A DNA stretch of 64,000 nucleotides from Psilocybe azurescens (GCA_023853785.1 JAJIRX010000983.1:248001-312000), one strand, 5' to 3'. Positions 1-12,702 are shown, counted from the first letter of the stretch. Notes: generated by a model not told the origin, from the letters alone. A program made the numbers and translations.

Positions 1-9
1 AATAAAGTT

Positions 10-92
10 CCACATGGAGTCCAGATGGAGTTCCACATCCTCCACATTGATCCACATGGAGGATGAGTCAATTCCAGCTGGACTCCATGTGG
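10..92. repeat. Inverted repeat with 15-bp arms
   Basis: Bases 10-24 and 78-92 are exact reverse complements (CCACATGGAGTCCAG against CTGGACTCCATGTGG). The 53-bp interior holds more copies of the core word CCACATGGAG or its reverse. It could be the end of a small DNA transposon, since a fossil transposase lies 0.9 kb to the right, but no matching second end was found. Bases 93 to about 1000 show no gene I can support. Confidence 0.6.
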
Positions 93-1002
93 AGCCTCCA
101 CCCTAAATGGCTGGGATACCTGCCAAAAAAGGTCACCAAACTCCACCCAGTGTGGAAGAGTTGATTGTTTCCAGGGAGAGAGACGGATATAGGTGGTCGA
201 AAACAGTGAGATTTGTGTAGATAAAATATTGGTAGATTGTTCTTTGTCGCTTGCACGGCTCAAATGTTCAAGAAGGCTCGGGCTCGGCTCAGTTGCTCGT
301 TTGTAGATAAAATCCTGGGAAATTTGATATTGATTACCAGTTTTACAAACATCTATATACGAACACGGAGTGCGCATACTCTTGTGCCTCCGGTTACCAC
401 AGCTTATCTGTAATAATGAAATAGGTAGATAGGGGTGACCATTTGGAATGATGACATGAAATACGTTGTACGAAAAGCGGTGGAAAATGTGTATACAAGT
501 GTCCGTTTGAAATAAAATAACTGGACAAGCGGTTAAAGGATAGACCATGGCATGCCAATGGCTTACTGAAGTGTGATTGCGCACGCATGGCTCTGCCTGT
601 CCCAAGGGCATCCCCATCATAGCCCCTCAACTACGTCAGCGGCACCACAACTCCAGCAGGGGATCGTCATGACGGCAGTCATCCTCGCGCACTAGCCAGC
701 ATGTATATAGATAAGAAAAGTGTGATTATAATGAAGCATGAAATAAGGAGGAAAGATTCAAAGAAATAAGAAAACATTGGAAATATGACTCGCCAATGCC
801 CTGTCCACTGTTCCTGGTTTCCGATGGTGATCCTTTTGCGTGTATTTGAGGGTCTAGGTGTGTATCTGAGCGTCGTTGAGCATCCGAGATTCGGTGAATC
901 ATGTTGTGCGTGTTGAACGTTTGTTGTGTGAGAAGTGGGGTTGTCATCGAGCTGTGCGAATTGGAACTTAGTGTCGTGTTCACGAGTACACTGTTCATCT
1001 CC

Positions 1003-1314
1003 TCCACACCAGAACATATGGGTGAGGGTAAAGACCTCCAAAAGGCTCAGAAATGGCTTAAAGACCATAAAATAGAGCTTGTGGACTGGCCAGCATAATA
1101 ACTAGATCTCAATCCAATTGAAAATTTGTGGCATACTCTCAAAATGTGTTTTGTAAAATACAAAAATGCTCCAAAGAATATCCAGGAGTTGTAGGGCAGA
1201 ATACTGGAGAAGTGGGAGAAAATACCCAAGGAAGACTATGTGAAATCAATCAATAGTATGTCTAGAAGAGTTTTAGATGTTTTGAAGGCAAAGTGGGATC
1301 ACACAAAGTACTAG
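1003..1314 (+). pseudogene. Tc1/mariner-type transposase, C-terminal remnant
   Basis: The plus frame reads as the end of a DDE-superfamily Tc1/mariner transposase. It has the helix after the second Asp (KAQKWLKDHKIELVDWPA), then LDLNPIENLWHTLK, matching the family signature DWPAQSPDLNPIENLWxxLK that carries the final catalytic acidic residue. A trailing basic segment ends in WDHTKY and a stop. Two consecutive stop codons (TAATAA, near 1096-1101) replace the Q-S of the signature, and a TAG follows NIQEL near 1191. The N-terminal DNA-binding region and the first catalytic Asp are missing upstream. This is a dead, 5'-truncated copy. Family assignment is firm from the signature; the subfamily is not determined. 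Confidence 0.85.
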
Positions 1315-3117
1315 TTTATATAGATATCCATATTCCAACAGGCTGCAAAGAAACTGACTAGATGTGTTATTTTTATAAAGTATTTAATAATAGTAGATTA
1401 GCCAAACAAATACAAACCTACGTTATATCTCCTGAAAGCTGTGATCCAAGGCTTTCTAGTAAATTTTAAATCATGTAATTTCATGAGGATTAAATTGCGT
1501 TATAGTCAATTTAAGTTCAATTTCAAAAACATCTGGACAGTTTTTGAGTCACTGTAAGTATGGAAAGTGTGCCCACCTGAACCCGCCCTGAATGCTGCCC
1601 CAAAAATAGCACCTGTATTGAATTTCAGACATGCAATATATATAGAGATTACATGTACATTCTGTAAGGGTGATGGTATAGTGATTTGTGGCTCGAATAG
1701 CTACATAGACACTAGGGTTCAATGAATCCCAAGATTAGCTTTTTTGGTCTAGTTGGTGGCATCAATGCTGCTTGGGACTATGGTGATAATCAGATCAAAA
1801 ACACATTCTCCTGTCTCCTCAACAATCAATTTAACGCTCTACAGTCCACAGAGTGCATAGCAGACCCTCTCTTTGTCTCTGCTATCCTTACTCTTGTCCT
1901 CTCTATTCACAACAAACTTGCATATCTGGGCTACTCATTTGTATGTCCCATCTCTACCCCTCCATGTCTCATCTTCATTTACCATAGGTCCTTCCTTGGG
2001 ACCCCTTTCTCTACCCTTATGCGTTCTCACAAGCCATAAGTCATTACATCCAGTCAACTGCCCTCCACCCATTGCACTACCTCAAAACAACCACACGTTC
2101 TCCGCATCCCATCATGTCATCTATATCTCCACCCCCTGATCCCTGCAGCACCTCCTCTCATCAATATTCTCTCCGTCTCTGCTGCTGCTGCTGCTACCCA
2201 GTCCCTGCCCATCGGGCGCCATTCTCACACGTGAAGTGGTGTGTTCTCTAGACTTTGCATAGGGCAGAGAGGAGGTGCTGAGATTGTAAGACTGAATGGG
2301 TGTGATCAACAAGGAAGACTGGGAGACAGCTCCTTGCAACTGGGGGCTTGAGATATGATCCACAGAAGCCAGAGTTGAACTCGAATCTAGGAGACTGTAG
2401 GCAGAAATAAAGTGTTCTTTGGTAGAGTCACTCGGATCCTCAAGAGTGAGAGCGGTGTGGCCACTGCAGCCCATGCGGAGGAGATTTATGTTTGCATAGA
2501 GCTGGTGCTTTATGTGATCAAAGTTACCGTTTGGGATCTGGACGATGGTGTAGTCTGAACAAAAGTGAGCAAGGGAGTAAATATATATCAGTGTTGCAGC
2601 AGTTTGTGTATCAGTATTGCAGGTGTGTTATACCATGAGGTACAGGGATTGAACCATGTAATTTACTTTTTATAATTGCACAGAAGTGATATTGCAACCC
2701 AGCAGTTGGTGGAATGTTTGCTGACCCAGGCCTGAACCTGAACCTGGACCCAGACCCTTGGCATTTGTTTTGGCTATTCTACATTAATTCTCAGTGACTA
2801 TCAGTGGTTTGTCAACCCAGACCTGGGCCTGGACCCTTGGTGTTTGTTTTTGCCATTCTGCACTAATTCTCAGTGACTTGAAGAACCAGTCTGAAGCCAC
2901 AGTAGCATTGCATTGTCCAAAATATATATACTAAAAACCCCTAATCTACTCAAATGAAGAATCATCCATGTCCTCAAAGTATTCTGGCCGGTACACCTTT
3001 TTTGTTCACCTTACTTTCTTTTTGGCTGCCCTCTATGCAGACCATCAGACAAATCAGGAGGCAGGGAGTAGGGATAGGGATTGTGATGTACTGGGTCATT
3101 GTCTTTGTTTGATATTA
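1315..3117. other. AT-rich intergenic DNA with a diverged direct repeat
   Basis: I see no convincing gene. A diverged direct duplication lies at about 2712-2795 and 2808-2880. Both copies carry a proline-rich-looking GACCCAGACC/CTGGACCCTTGG segment followed by a TTTGTTTT..CATTCT.CA.TAATTCTCAGTGACT tail. A 117-codon minus-strand ORF at 2121-2474 is serine-rich and unrecognised; I do not call it a gene. Confidence 0.5.
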
Positions 3118-3512
3118 CTACCACATCTTGAGTAGGGTGAAATTATTTGCAGCAGAGGGGGTGGGGAGGTGAGCCATTATTGTTGCACATATCATTGGGG
3201 GCAACACAGATCCAGGCCAGGATAATGGCCAGGCATGATGCTGGGATATTCTTGATGGTGCTGGTGTGGCCACAGGCAGTGGGAGGATGTGGCTCATCAT
3301 CTTCAGACATGTTGTCGAATGCCACTCCGGCTTGGATAAGAGATGGTGATGGTGATGGAGTGGACAATTAGTCAGACATGTTGGGTCTACCCTCCTTAGA
3401 CTAGGCAGGGTTCCTGATGATTTGGATGTCACTGTCATCAGACATGTTTGCAAGGGTGTTGTTCACTTGCAGCCAGACATCCATTGATGAGACTATTTTG
3501 ACCTTGTCATCA

Positions 3513-4169
3513 TCAGACATGTTTTCTAAGGCTGCCTGTGCAAGACTCTGCATTGAATGGAGCAGATATAATTTCTACCTCATCTTCATTGGACATGTTT
3601 GCATACACAGGCACATGTGGAGGGACAATCTCTACATTGCTGTGTTCAGACTCAGACATATTGGCAAGAGCTTTGCCTGCCAGGCTAAAGATGTCTATTA
3701 TGTTGGTTGCTGGGACTGGAACTGGGGCAGGTGTATAACCAGAACTGGGGCAGGTGTATAACCGGAACTGGGGCAGCATATCCTCAGACTCAGACATGTT
3801 TGCAAGGGCTTTGCCTGCTAGAATGAGGATGTCTGTATTGTAGGTCACCGGGACCAGAACCAGGGTGGGTGTATCCTCCTCAGACTCAGACATGTTTGCA
3901 AGGGCTTTGCCTACCAGGCTGAGGATTTCAGTCATGTTGGTCGCCGGGATCAGAACCAGGGCAGGCATATTTTTGTCTACATTATCATCAGACATGTTTG
4001 TGAGTGCTTCCAGGACTCTTTGACAAGAATTAGGAGAGCCATTGTTGTATACACCTGCTGGATGGATATGAGTAAAAATTGTGATTAGAGAAGGTGACAA
4101 CACACAAGTTTCAACAGTGTTCCTTGTTTCTGAATTGTTTCCCACAATAGTCCCATCTTCTAACTCCAT
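3513..4169 (-). CDS. Hypothetical ORF made of diverged NMSE repeats
   Basis: This open frame of about 218 codons contains diverged repeats with the core (K)ALANMSESE, most preceded by a hydrophobic stretch of the form P-A-T-N-x-x-D-I-x-x-L-A-G. DNA copies of the AGACATGTT core also lie outside the ORF, at about 3305, 3372 and 3440, so the repeat array runs from 3.30 to 4.01 kb. Spacing varies (about 62-139 bp). I do not recognise a family. There is no signal peptide or clear membrane segment. It could be a real repeat protein, one exon of a larger gene, or a decayed transposon ORF. The AT-rich, transposon-filled setting argues for the last. Confidence 0.3.
   Translation of the reverse strand: MELEDGTIVGNNSETRNTVETCVLSPSLITIFTHIHPAGVYNNGSPNSCQRVLEALTNMSDDNVDKNMPALVLIPATNMTEILSLVGKALANMSESEEDTPTLVLVPVTYNTDILILAGKALANMSESEDMLPQFRLYTCPSSGYTPAPVPVPATNIIDIFSLAGKALANMSESEHSNVEIVPPHVPVYANMSNEDEVEIISAPFNAESCTGSLRKHV
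3716..3775. repeat. 23-bp tandem repeat inside the NMSE ORF
   Basis: The unit AGAACTGGGGCAGGTGTATAACC (23 bp, given here by its ends AGAACTGG..TATAACC) occurs about 2.5 times in tandem. Because 23 is not a multiple of three, the same DNA is read in different frames by the minus-strand ORF, giving PAPVPVP in one copy and an unrelated FRLYTCPS-like string in the next. Confidence 0.8.
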
Positions 4170-7100
4170 CCCATACCCAGTGTGGATGTCTGTCTGCTGA
4201 GACCGCCTGAGGGCAAGAACGTCTTCCCAAGTCAGGGCCTCACCCCATGTCCAGCAAGAACAATGTGGGGAAGCAATACCAGTTCTGGTACTGATCCTGA
4301 TTCTGCTCTACTAGGCGGCACATTCATGGTTTCGTTAAATACAGCAGCTTCATGTAATTTGTAGAAGCTGGCAATACATTGTTTGCAGAGAGAGCTCTTG
4401 GTTTCTGCCAACAAATGAAGTTGCCTGGTATTGCAAAAAGCATCCACATTCATTTTGTACAAGTTGATGGCCATTTGTTGGTATATATTGCAAGAATTGC
4501 AATCCAGAGTGGCACCATAAACTGGAACAGAAATTCTAGGCACAGTGTCATACACCAATTTTGATTGGATATGAGATTTATCTATAAGCTTAGAGCATCT
4601 GTCTTGACTCCCCATTGCATGCAGAAGCCAGGGTTATTATTTCACATTTTTATCTGAAGCATGTCCCTCAATATTCAACGTTGAAGTCCATTCACAGTCC
4701 GCTTCAATCTCCATTCCAACTTTCAATCTCCACTTCAACCCTTTGATCAGCTACATTCCTATCAATGATTCAATTGTCTATCTATTTTGAACCTCAAGGC
4801 TATGTGCAGCTTATTCCTGGACATCATTTCTATCCATCCTAGTATACACAGCACTGCACAGCATCATATATCATCATTGTCATCAGCATTTGGTCATATA
4901 CAATGATTTGGTCCTTAACTGGATTCCACATATGCAGCAAATCTTTGTCTCACTCAGCAGTCTTGGTAATGGATGGTTGAGCTGTGCCATGAATAGACTG
5001 GTTCTATTCATTAGCATGATACTTTTTTGCTATTTTGGCTCCTTTTCTATTGTCTGACACTTTCATATGATTGATCCTTCCTTCCTTTTGTCATTCTTGC
5101 TTATTGTACTTACTCAGCTTTGCTTCTTTCTTACTCATTTCACTTCGCTTTTCATAATCCTGCTTATACTTCTTACTCATCCTATGTTACTTACTTACTC
5201 ATCCTTCTATTTTCACTTCTAAACTACATCAGCCTTCAATCTATTGTATGTAGTTGGCAGATTGATCTATTAGGTGTTGATCTTCAGAATGATTAGTATA
5301 GTTTGGATGCTTTTCCTCTTTCAAATATTTTTCTATGCTCTCCAGTATATAAACCATGTATTAGTATTGCTTGGAATACAAGGAAGTTACAAGTCCCAAC
5401 TTTCTTCACAGCAAAGTTTTCAAGTTATCAACAGTCAGTATCAGCACTCCAGTACGCACTCAAGAAGTTATTATCAGTATTCAGCACAAAATCCAGCAAT
5501 TACTCCAGTTATTCAAGACGTCCTTCAGTGGTTAAACCAGCCTATCCAACCACCCACGTTCTCTCATCACAGAGAATTTTATCCTGTTCATTTCAATCCT
5601 ATCATCCTCCATGCCCTTCATTCTTCCTCTACATCAAGATCCTCAACTCCCCATCGCTTCTATTGCTCCAGAACATTTTATTCAGCAATTTTGGTCTTGT
5701 TGTCATCTTCATCCATTGCTCCAGTCATCCATTACCTGTCTCCCTGCGTTGTTTGATTTTTTTGGCTCAAGAATACCACTTAGGTCATCACCTTTGATTG
5801 CCCTAGTCATCCCTCATTCACCTCACTGTTCTGTTTGAGGTTTGGATCAAGAACATTACACAATCCTTCATCATATATCACTCCAGGCTGTTCTAGTCAT
5901 TATTCTATTACCAGGCTTTACTTCTAGCTTTGCAGATGCTGCAGACTTGATTGAAGCGCACTAGAATCAAGACTACATTCTCACTCCTGCCCCTGTATCA
6001 ATCCCTATGATTTATCTAGTCATTTGGCCCTTCACAGTCATCACTCCTCATTCACACTGTTCTACCCTAATCAAGTCAGGTAGCTTCCTCCCAGTAAACA
6101 CTCAAGGGCATTTTATACCCTCTCATCCATTTATCTTCATTCAGATGTCCCTGCCCTCTTCAGACCATATACACCTTCACAATCTAGTGGCCAAGCCAAC
6201 CCTCACTTTAAATTAACAGGGAGAGAGTCATCTTATCTAGTCTAGACCATTCCTCTCTGGTTTGTGTTTTGGTTTTCAATTTATATATCAAATCACACAC
6301 TACGTAGTTCAATGGGACATACAACTACCTCACTGAGCAGAGTAGTTTACATGTGGTTTAACCATGGATTTATCTTCCAGTCCACTACTTTTTGGTCATT
6401 GAGAAATCTGTAACTGGATTTTTCTTTCTTTACTGTTGAGAATCTTTTAATACAGTCTTTTGTAATATTTCTGTGGTTCAATAGACAATAATGTGTCTCC
6501 TTTGCACCCAAAAGATTTTTTTGTACAAACAACTTAGTGATTTCACAAATATTGTGATCTATTTTGGGATACTGGCAGCAATAATCATGTTTAGCAGTGA
6601 TAGAACACATGTTAACCCAGCTTGCATTAAACCACAACAACAATATCAGTAATGAAATTCAAGCACTCACCACCAAGTCATTGTACTCAAACATACTTCA
6701 CCTGAGATGAAATTCTGGCCAGAAAACATCACTTATACTGGCAGTGAGTGTGTTTCTAACCTTCTTAGCAGAGCAACTCAAGCAAAAATGCTATCCATTG
6801 CACAGAGACATTTACAATCAGCAACAGAAATCCCATGAATATGCCAGGAAGTACAAGCATTTTTCTATATACTAATCTATGTTGCTCATTTTCATTTGCA
6901 GGCACAAACTCACTCTAAGTCCCAATGAAGCTACATCACTCAAGGACTCACATTGGGAGGCACAGACCCAGTATAGAGAAGCAAATTGTGAAAAGCTCAG
7001 ACAGGCAGCTGTGCAGTACAGGTACATTCTATTCTAATCTGTCTTACCCATTTCAATTTGCTCACTAGTCATGATACATGTTTTGCATCATGTCAGATTC

Positions 7101-7335
7101 CACTGAATACCAGAGGATTATGGACATAGACATGGAGTAGTACCTGGTTGTTGTCTCCATTTAGATTGGAATATATTTGTATCCATTTAAATTGAAATGT
7201 ATTCCATCATTTCAACTTTAGCTTGATGAACTCTCTAGTACCTGACTGCATAAACAAATGGGATTTGATATTCTGCAAAATGTATGTGCCCTATTTGAAT
7301 GTTAGTAACTGAGTGATTCTGGACCACATAAATTT
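4170..7335. other. AT-rich low-complexity DNA, no supported gene
   Basis: The stretch is rich in TTACTCATCC-type and TTC/CTT words (about 5090-5230). ORFs at 5274-5838 overlap in three frames and are compositionally biased. One short segment, 6902-7021, resembles an internal exon: it follows TTTGCAG, stays open for about 40 codons with a balanced composition (HKLTLSPNEATSLKD..), and ends at a possible GTACAT donor. I could not link it to partner exons or name it. It may be a relic of a transposon gene. Confidence 0.4.
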
Positions 7336-7339
7336 CTGA

Positions 7340-8575
7340 ATATGTATGTATATTGGTATAGGCATAGTGCTGAAGGTGCCATGCTTTGTTGTGACATTTC
7401 CAAATGGTTTTGATTAAACTTAGAAAGGGTGGAGTGATAAAATATTTATATTATATTTAGTATGGAGGTGTGCAGCACTGACTTAGTAAGGTGCAGGAGC
7501 ACTTCATTGGCAAGCTTTACAACTGATATGTAGTAGAGGAATTTGTGAGTGTGTGGATGCTGTTTAAATGAAGATGTGGATATCAAGATAGCATTGGGAT
7601 ATAATTTCCTAATTGGAAATAGGTAGTCTACTGTGCTCTACAAGTGATAACTTTTTTTTTTTGATGATAAAGCTCCTGTGTGGTTTATGCATGTAAAAAT
7701 AAATAGACTTTTAAATTTTAATAAACTATAGATTGTAGATTGATGTGATTAACTTGCAGACTATTTTTATTGTGAAGAAGAAGAGTATAAGGCATGAAAT
7801 TTAAAATGGCACAGTGCCACAGGTGCTGTGCATTTGAGATAATTTGTGGATAGTCAATGAGTAATGCAGTATTGTATAAAATATAAAGTAGAATAATAAT
7901 TGATTGGGAGTGGATATGGACAGGGTGTAGATATTAAAACAGTTACAGACATCATGACAATGTACTGTGGATTAGTTGGAGTAGGTCTAATATGATTTGA
8001 AATTTTGGTTTCAGATTTACAAAGCAAAGAAATATTTAATGGACACAGAATATAGAGTTCTGTGTATATATATTTGTGTATTTGATCACTTTTTAGATAA
8101 GGACAGAAATATTGACTGTTATTGACTGAGTATATATAATTTGACTATAGAGGTGCTGTGTAGCTCTATAATGGACTTCAAAAATACTAGCAAGCTATTG
8201 GCCTGGCTGTGAAGCAAGTGTAGCTCTATAATGGACTTCAAAATACTAGCAAGCTATTGGCCTGGCTGTGAAGCAAGGGAGATAAATGTTGTTTATTTTT
8301 GAGTGAGGTGTGAAGCAAGAGGGGCTCATTCCCAAAAAAAAAATTATATAGATGACTGCTATCATTAATTTCATTAATGAGGTGTGAAGTGCTGATATTT
8401 TGCTCATTCCCCCAAGATATTATAATTATGACTGCTATTATTCATTTTTCAATGAGGAGGCACAGGGTGCTGACAAGCAGGAGTCTGGGGGTGCAGCCTC
8501 CAGCAAGCTGTTGACTCTGCTGAAGCACAGGGGGTGAGCAAAGTGAATCCCCCGACATGTAATGGCAGGTCATAA
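7340..8575 (+). mobile_element. Interspersed repeat family R, copy A (5'-truncated)
   Basis: From about 7350 the sequence follows 61085-62342 closely, with shared runs such as GTGCTGAAGGTGCCATGC, TAGAAAGGGTGGAG and GAGGAATTTGTGAGTGTGT, and ends in the shared GGTCATAAAGCT terminus. Upstream of about 7340 the similarity to copy C is lost, so the copy lacks its first ~870 bp. Its GC-rich end is more decayed than in copies B-D (for example GGCACAGGGTGCTGACAAGC against GGCGCGGGGCGCCCGACAAAG), which suggests it is older. No protein is encoded. Confidence 0.75.
8161..8280. repeat. 60-bp perfect-period tandem duplication
   Basis: Two adjacent 60-bp units start at 8161 and 8221 (TAGCTCTATAATGGACTTC..). 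They differ almost only by one A in an A-run and the last few bases. The other copies of element R hold this segment once, so the duplication arose after insertion. Confidence 0.9.
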
Positions 8576-9490
8576 AGCTTGTATTCTATTGAAATCACAT
8601 AATATTTATGCTTAGTTGGCATTATATAAGCTCTTACATAATTTATTAAAGTCACATGATATTTGTAATAAATGCAAAATTATAAAATGCATTCAACAGG
8701 AATTGAACCAACAGCTTTATATTTACTCATTCTACACATGCTTTTACCAATTATGTACACTATTAATGCTTGTGTTGTTTTCCACATTTAATAAATTATA
8801 TACCATTCTTTTCAACACCCAATAATATATTCTGGCACTCTCTCTCAAACTATATCCACATATTATATATCAAAATGATCAGAAAATTGAGGGCAATATT
8901 TCTGTAATTATGTCATTATATAAAAATTATGTCAGCATGTTCAATATGCAAAATACTGTAAAGTTCAAGTTATGTGACTTGTCTGTAGCCCTGGCTTCAA
9001 TTTTTAATGAATGTATTTTTTTATTTTCTTACTTCAATATTGAATGCTCACTTCAAACAAGGATTTTCTTTGTATCTACTGCAGACAGTACCAAATCAGG
9101 TGCAGATCTTTTAATTCCTGGTATATGACATTTATTTTATTACAAGTGATCTGATCTGGACCTGAGTAGTACTGCTCAGTTTTTTGTTGAAAATAATTGA
9201 CTCAGTTTCTGAGTTGGCTGATCAGTTCTGAGTTTTCTGATCTGATCTGATTAGATCTGTTCAGCCAAAAATTTGGGCAATTGCAGGCCATTTGGGTGGT
9301 GAAAAGAGTTTTAGGTCGCTGATCAGAGCTGATCAGAACACATGGGGGATTGACAAGTCCTCTACTATGAGCTCCTACAGAGCCTTTATATACTGTAAGT
9401 CAATATATCTACACTGTTCTACTTATATCCAGAGTTATCTAAAAGTTATCTAATTACTAAACTGATGACTAAGTCCGATAAATATATATC
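8576..9490. other. AT-rich spacer rich in TGATC/CTGATCAG words
   Basis: No gene is supported. Between about 9145 and 9345 the words TGATCTGATC, CTGATCAG and TGAGTTTTCTGATC recur many times, giving a local cluster of partly palindromic GATC-centred words. ORFs here are short and AT-biased. Confidence 0.5.
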
Positions 9491-11233
9491 AAGCTTATGA
9501 CTCCGCCACGCGTCCGGGGATTCGCCGCTCACCCCCTGTGCTTCACGGCAGGGTCAACAGCTCATGGGGCTGCGCCCCCAGACCCCCGCTTTGTCGGGCG
9601 CCTTCGCGCCTCCCTCATTGATAAATAAATAATACCAATCACAATCATAATGTCTTTAGGGGAATGAGCTTCGCTCATCCCCCCTTTTTACTATTGGCAT
9701 TCTATACCTCATGAAAAATAATAATAATAGCAGTCACTCTTGGGGATGAGCTGCGCTCATCCCCCTCCTCTACTTCACAGTCTGCTCTACAGCTTGCTGG
9801 AGTTGCACTCTGCATCTCCATAGTCAAATTATATATACTCACAGTCAATAATACTGAACAAATACACAAATATATATATACACAGAACTCTACATTCTGT
9901 GTCCACTAAATATTTCTTTGCTTTAACAATCTCAAACTAAAATTTCAATCATATTACACCCACTCCAACTAATTCACAGTATCTTTGCCACCATGCCTGT
10001 TTTAATATCCACATCCCTGCCTATGTCCACTCCCAATCAATCATCATCCTACTTTATATTTTATACAATACTCCACTATACATCAACTATCCACAAATCA
10101 CCTCATATGCACAGCACCTGCAGCACTGTACTATTTTAAATTCTATACCTTATACTCTTATTCTTCACAATCAAAATAGTCCTGCAAATTAATCACATTA
10201 ATCTACAACCTATAGTGCTTTAAAATTTAAATCTCAATTCTCACACCCAATACTTAATAATGTATTCATTTTTACATGTGTAAAACACACTGGAGCTTTA
10301 TCCTCAAATAAATAATTTTATTGTCTGTACAGTATTGTACACTGCTTATTTCCAATTACAAAATCATGTCTCAATGCTATCTTTCCATCCACATCTTATT
10401 TAAATAGAACCAACACACCCACAAATCCTCCTGCTGCTATATGCCTGCAGCACTGTATCATTTTAAAATTTATAGCTTACACTCTTCACAATTAAAATAG
10501 CTGCCCCCTCACCCCACTACATTTGTCCTGCAAATTAATCACTTTAATCTACAGCCCATAGTAATTAAAATTTTCATGTTAATTCCCATGCACAATAGTT
10601 AACAGTGTCTACATTTTACTCATTACATTTGGAGTAAAGCACACTGCAGCTTCATCCTCAATTTTTTTTATCATCTGTACTGTACTGGAGACTATTTATC
10701 TCCAATTGCAAAACCATATCCCACTGCTATCTCTCTATATACATCTTTATTTAAACACTTTCACTTGGAGAAAACATGATTACCCACCCATAGTTCATTC
10801 CACATCAACTTGTCCACTGTTCACAACATCCCTTGCTTGCAAATTTATTCCACAGTTTCCATTTCAACTTTGCAACTTTATACAGTTGTTATACAGATGG
10901 CAAACAAACACAATATCTGTGGCCAGAAATGCTATTAAAATAGTCTTTAATGTATGTGGATTTATTGGCCCACTTAACCCTGGTGCCCACTGTACATATT
11001 TTTTTTGTTTTTTAAACCACCCAGGTTATGGCTAATAGACATGTTCAGTGTAGGCACAAAATGTTTGTTAGCCTGTGGCACCTATTTTATTGTTTGCCAT
11101 CAGCCACTGATTGTTTGTTTCAAAAGCCCCCGCAGCGCCGGCCCCAAAACACAGAGGTCTGCTTAATAATAATTAGTCATGCTTAAGTAATTTGCTCCTT
11201 CCTTTTTAGAAAAACCGTCTCTTATATTATAGA
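9491..11233 (-). mobile_element. Interspersed repeat family R, copy B (inverted)
   Basis: This is the reverse complement of copies C and D. It starts with AAGCTTATGACTCCGCC (the family's 3' end) and ends with CTTATATTATAGA (the family's 5' end, TCTATAATATAAG). It is about 1.74 kb, shorter than copy C. The GC-rich third at 9500-9790 keeps the GGGGATGAGC hairpins well. Read on the minus strand, the element starts with TC right after a host A. Confidence 0.8.
9516..9765. repeat. Cluster of GGGGATGAGC / GCTCATCCCC hairpins (copy B)
   Basis: There are three imperfect palindromes. 9659-9684 reads GGGG-AATGAGC-ttc-GCTCATCCCC. 9742-9765 reads GGGGATGAGC-tgc-GCTCATCCCC with a perfect stem of about 10 bp. 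9516-9536 is a weaker version. Copy C has equivalents at 61983-62008, 62058-62085, 62149-62174 and 62293-62315. They would form stable stem-loops in single-stranded DNA or RNA. Their role is unknown. Confidence 0.8.
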
Positions 11234-11540
11234 TTAATAGTAGATTGCCCATTCCCAGCAGATACAGATGTGGAGACATGTTGAAAGCTGGTAAAGTAAT
11301 TGGTATGCAAACAGACTGAGGGAAGAGATGGCGCCGAACATGCCGACAGATTTGTCATAGGTCTTTCAGGGTCCTAGGCAAGAAAATGAAAATCGCGATT
11401 CCGCATAAATCTGGAAACCAGCTGTAATAACTGGTTCAAAAAAATACATACTATTCAAACTGGCCAGCAGTGTTTGTTGACAATTTATCAAAGCAGTGTT
11501 GAAGTCCAGCTTGGGTGGTTGTAAAAATGATTGTTAACCG

Positions 11541-12702
11541 TCACTCACGTGTCTGCGAAGGAATTGTTCGGTCGATAGAATTCACCATATTGAATGCGAG
11601 AGGAAGAGTAGGGGGATTGATAGTTGATATGCCGTTTTCGGGGAAAATGCCAAACCTCGTCTTTCTGAAAACATAACACGCCATAATGTTCATGAGCATG
11701 AAGTTGGGCAGCAGAAATATGGTGTTAACTTCGGCGCTTGTCATGAAAAGCATGACGAAGGCTAGGAGACCAGTAGATATAGTTGTTCTGAGAATCATCA
11801 TCATAAGCAACGAACCTCTTCTCAGAGTATATATTTTTTCAAACCCGGAAAAGCTTACAGATAGTACATTTGCCCATCCTGCAATAGTGCTCTTGAGAAG
11901 GCGGGCATGTAATCCCCAAAGACCATGGCCCGAACACCGTTCTTAACATTTGAATGTTGTATTGAATTGGTGGTCAGTCTCCAGGATATTGCTAGAAAGA
12001 CCAAGGTATCGTGCACGAGAGGCATGACGAAGTTGAGTGCGACGTAGCGAGAGATTCTCCGAGTAGCGCAGTAGGTCAGAGACCCACTCTCATTTGACTC
12101 GAGGAGGGCGTCTAGTCCTTGCATCGTTGCCATGAAGCTTGCTACGACAGCGAGCCACATGAGCCCAAAAAAGATGCGATATATTTGTTCCCTATGTAGA
12201 TTGCCCTCACGCGGAAGACGAAAAGGAGGGAGGTGGTGGATATGGAAATGGTCATCAAAATGTACACTGCGAGCAAAAACTGTTCGCATGTCTTTAATGG
12301 TGCTGCTGAATAAATTAAATAATCCGGTTCAGTGGAACGCACAAAACCTGAAGCAATCGAGATAAAAATTTACTGCTGAAGATAGTGGCTACCAGAATGA
12401 ACGCCAGCGTTGATAATCTATGTGATGTTAGAAGACATACAAGCAAAAACCGGCCATTTGCTGACCTTGCAACCATGTACACCACCGTCGTGAGCTTGAT
12501 GCGATACCTGAAGAGTAATGTGTACTCATTCTTCAGGTTGCTTAGGATATCCCAACTGATAATCTATTGACCCATTAATATCTTTTGCAGAAGAGCGATC
12601 TAAGACGCTCACGGCACTACATCCAGCTAGGATATACTTCAAGACAAATGACTCGAAAGATAGATCCCTGAGTGGGCGCGGAGCTGCTGTAGTATCTGTC
12701 AT
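11541..12702 (-). CDS. Fungal multi-pass (7TM-like) membrane protein, copy a
   Basis: This belongs to an uncharacterised Agaricomycete membrane family with about seven TM helices, related in layout to DUF6533-type proteins (family name uncertain). Start MTDTTAAP was chosen because copies b and c begin the same way. Exons in order encode LAGCSA, then WDILSNLKNEYTLLFRYRI, then RVRAIYIGNKY, then LVHDTLVFLAISWRL with GDYMPAFSRALLQDGQMYYL, then PNFMLMNIMACYVFRKTRFG. Introns have GT-AG ends and preserve frame. The one defect is an A6 run on the + strand (12167-12172): one more base would be needed to read ..ASFFGLMWLAV.. through TM4. Copies c and d show the same shortfall. The downstream 144 codons are otherwise open. 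Function is unknown. Confidence 0.75.

Noticed and set aside
8697..8722. GGAATTGAACCAACAG resembling a tRNA T-loop
   Set aside because: No cloverleaf is possible in the AT-rich flanks.
8600..11200. Short direct repeats as a possible CRISPR array
   Set aside because: Repeats are irregular, of eukaryotic transposon type, without equal spacers; the host is a fungus.
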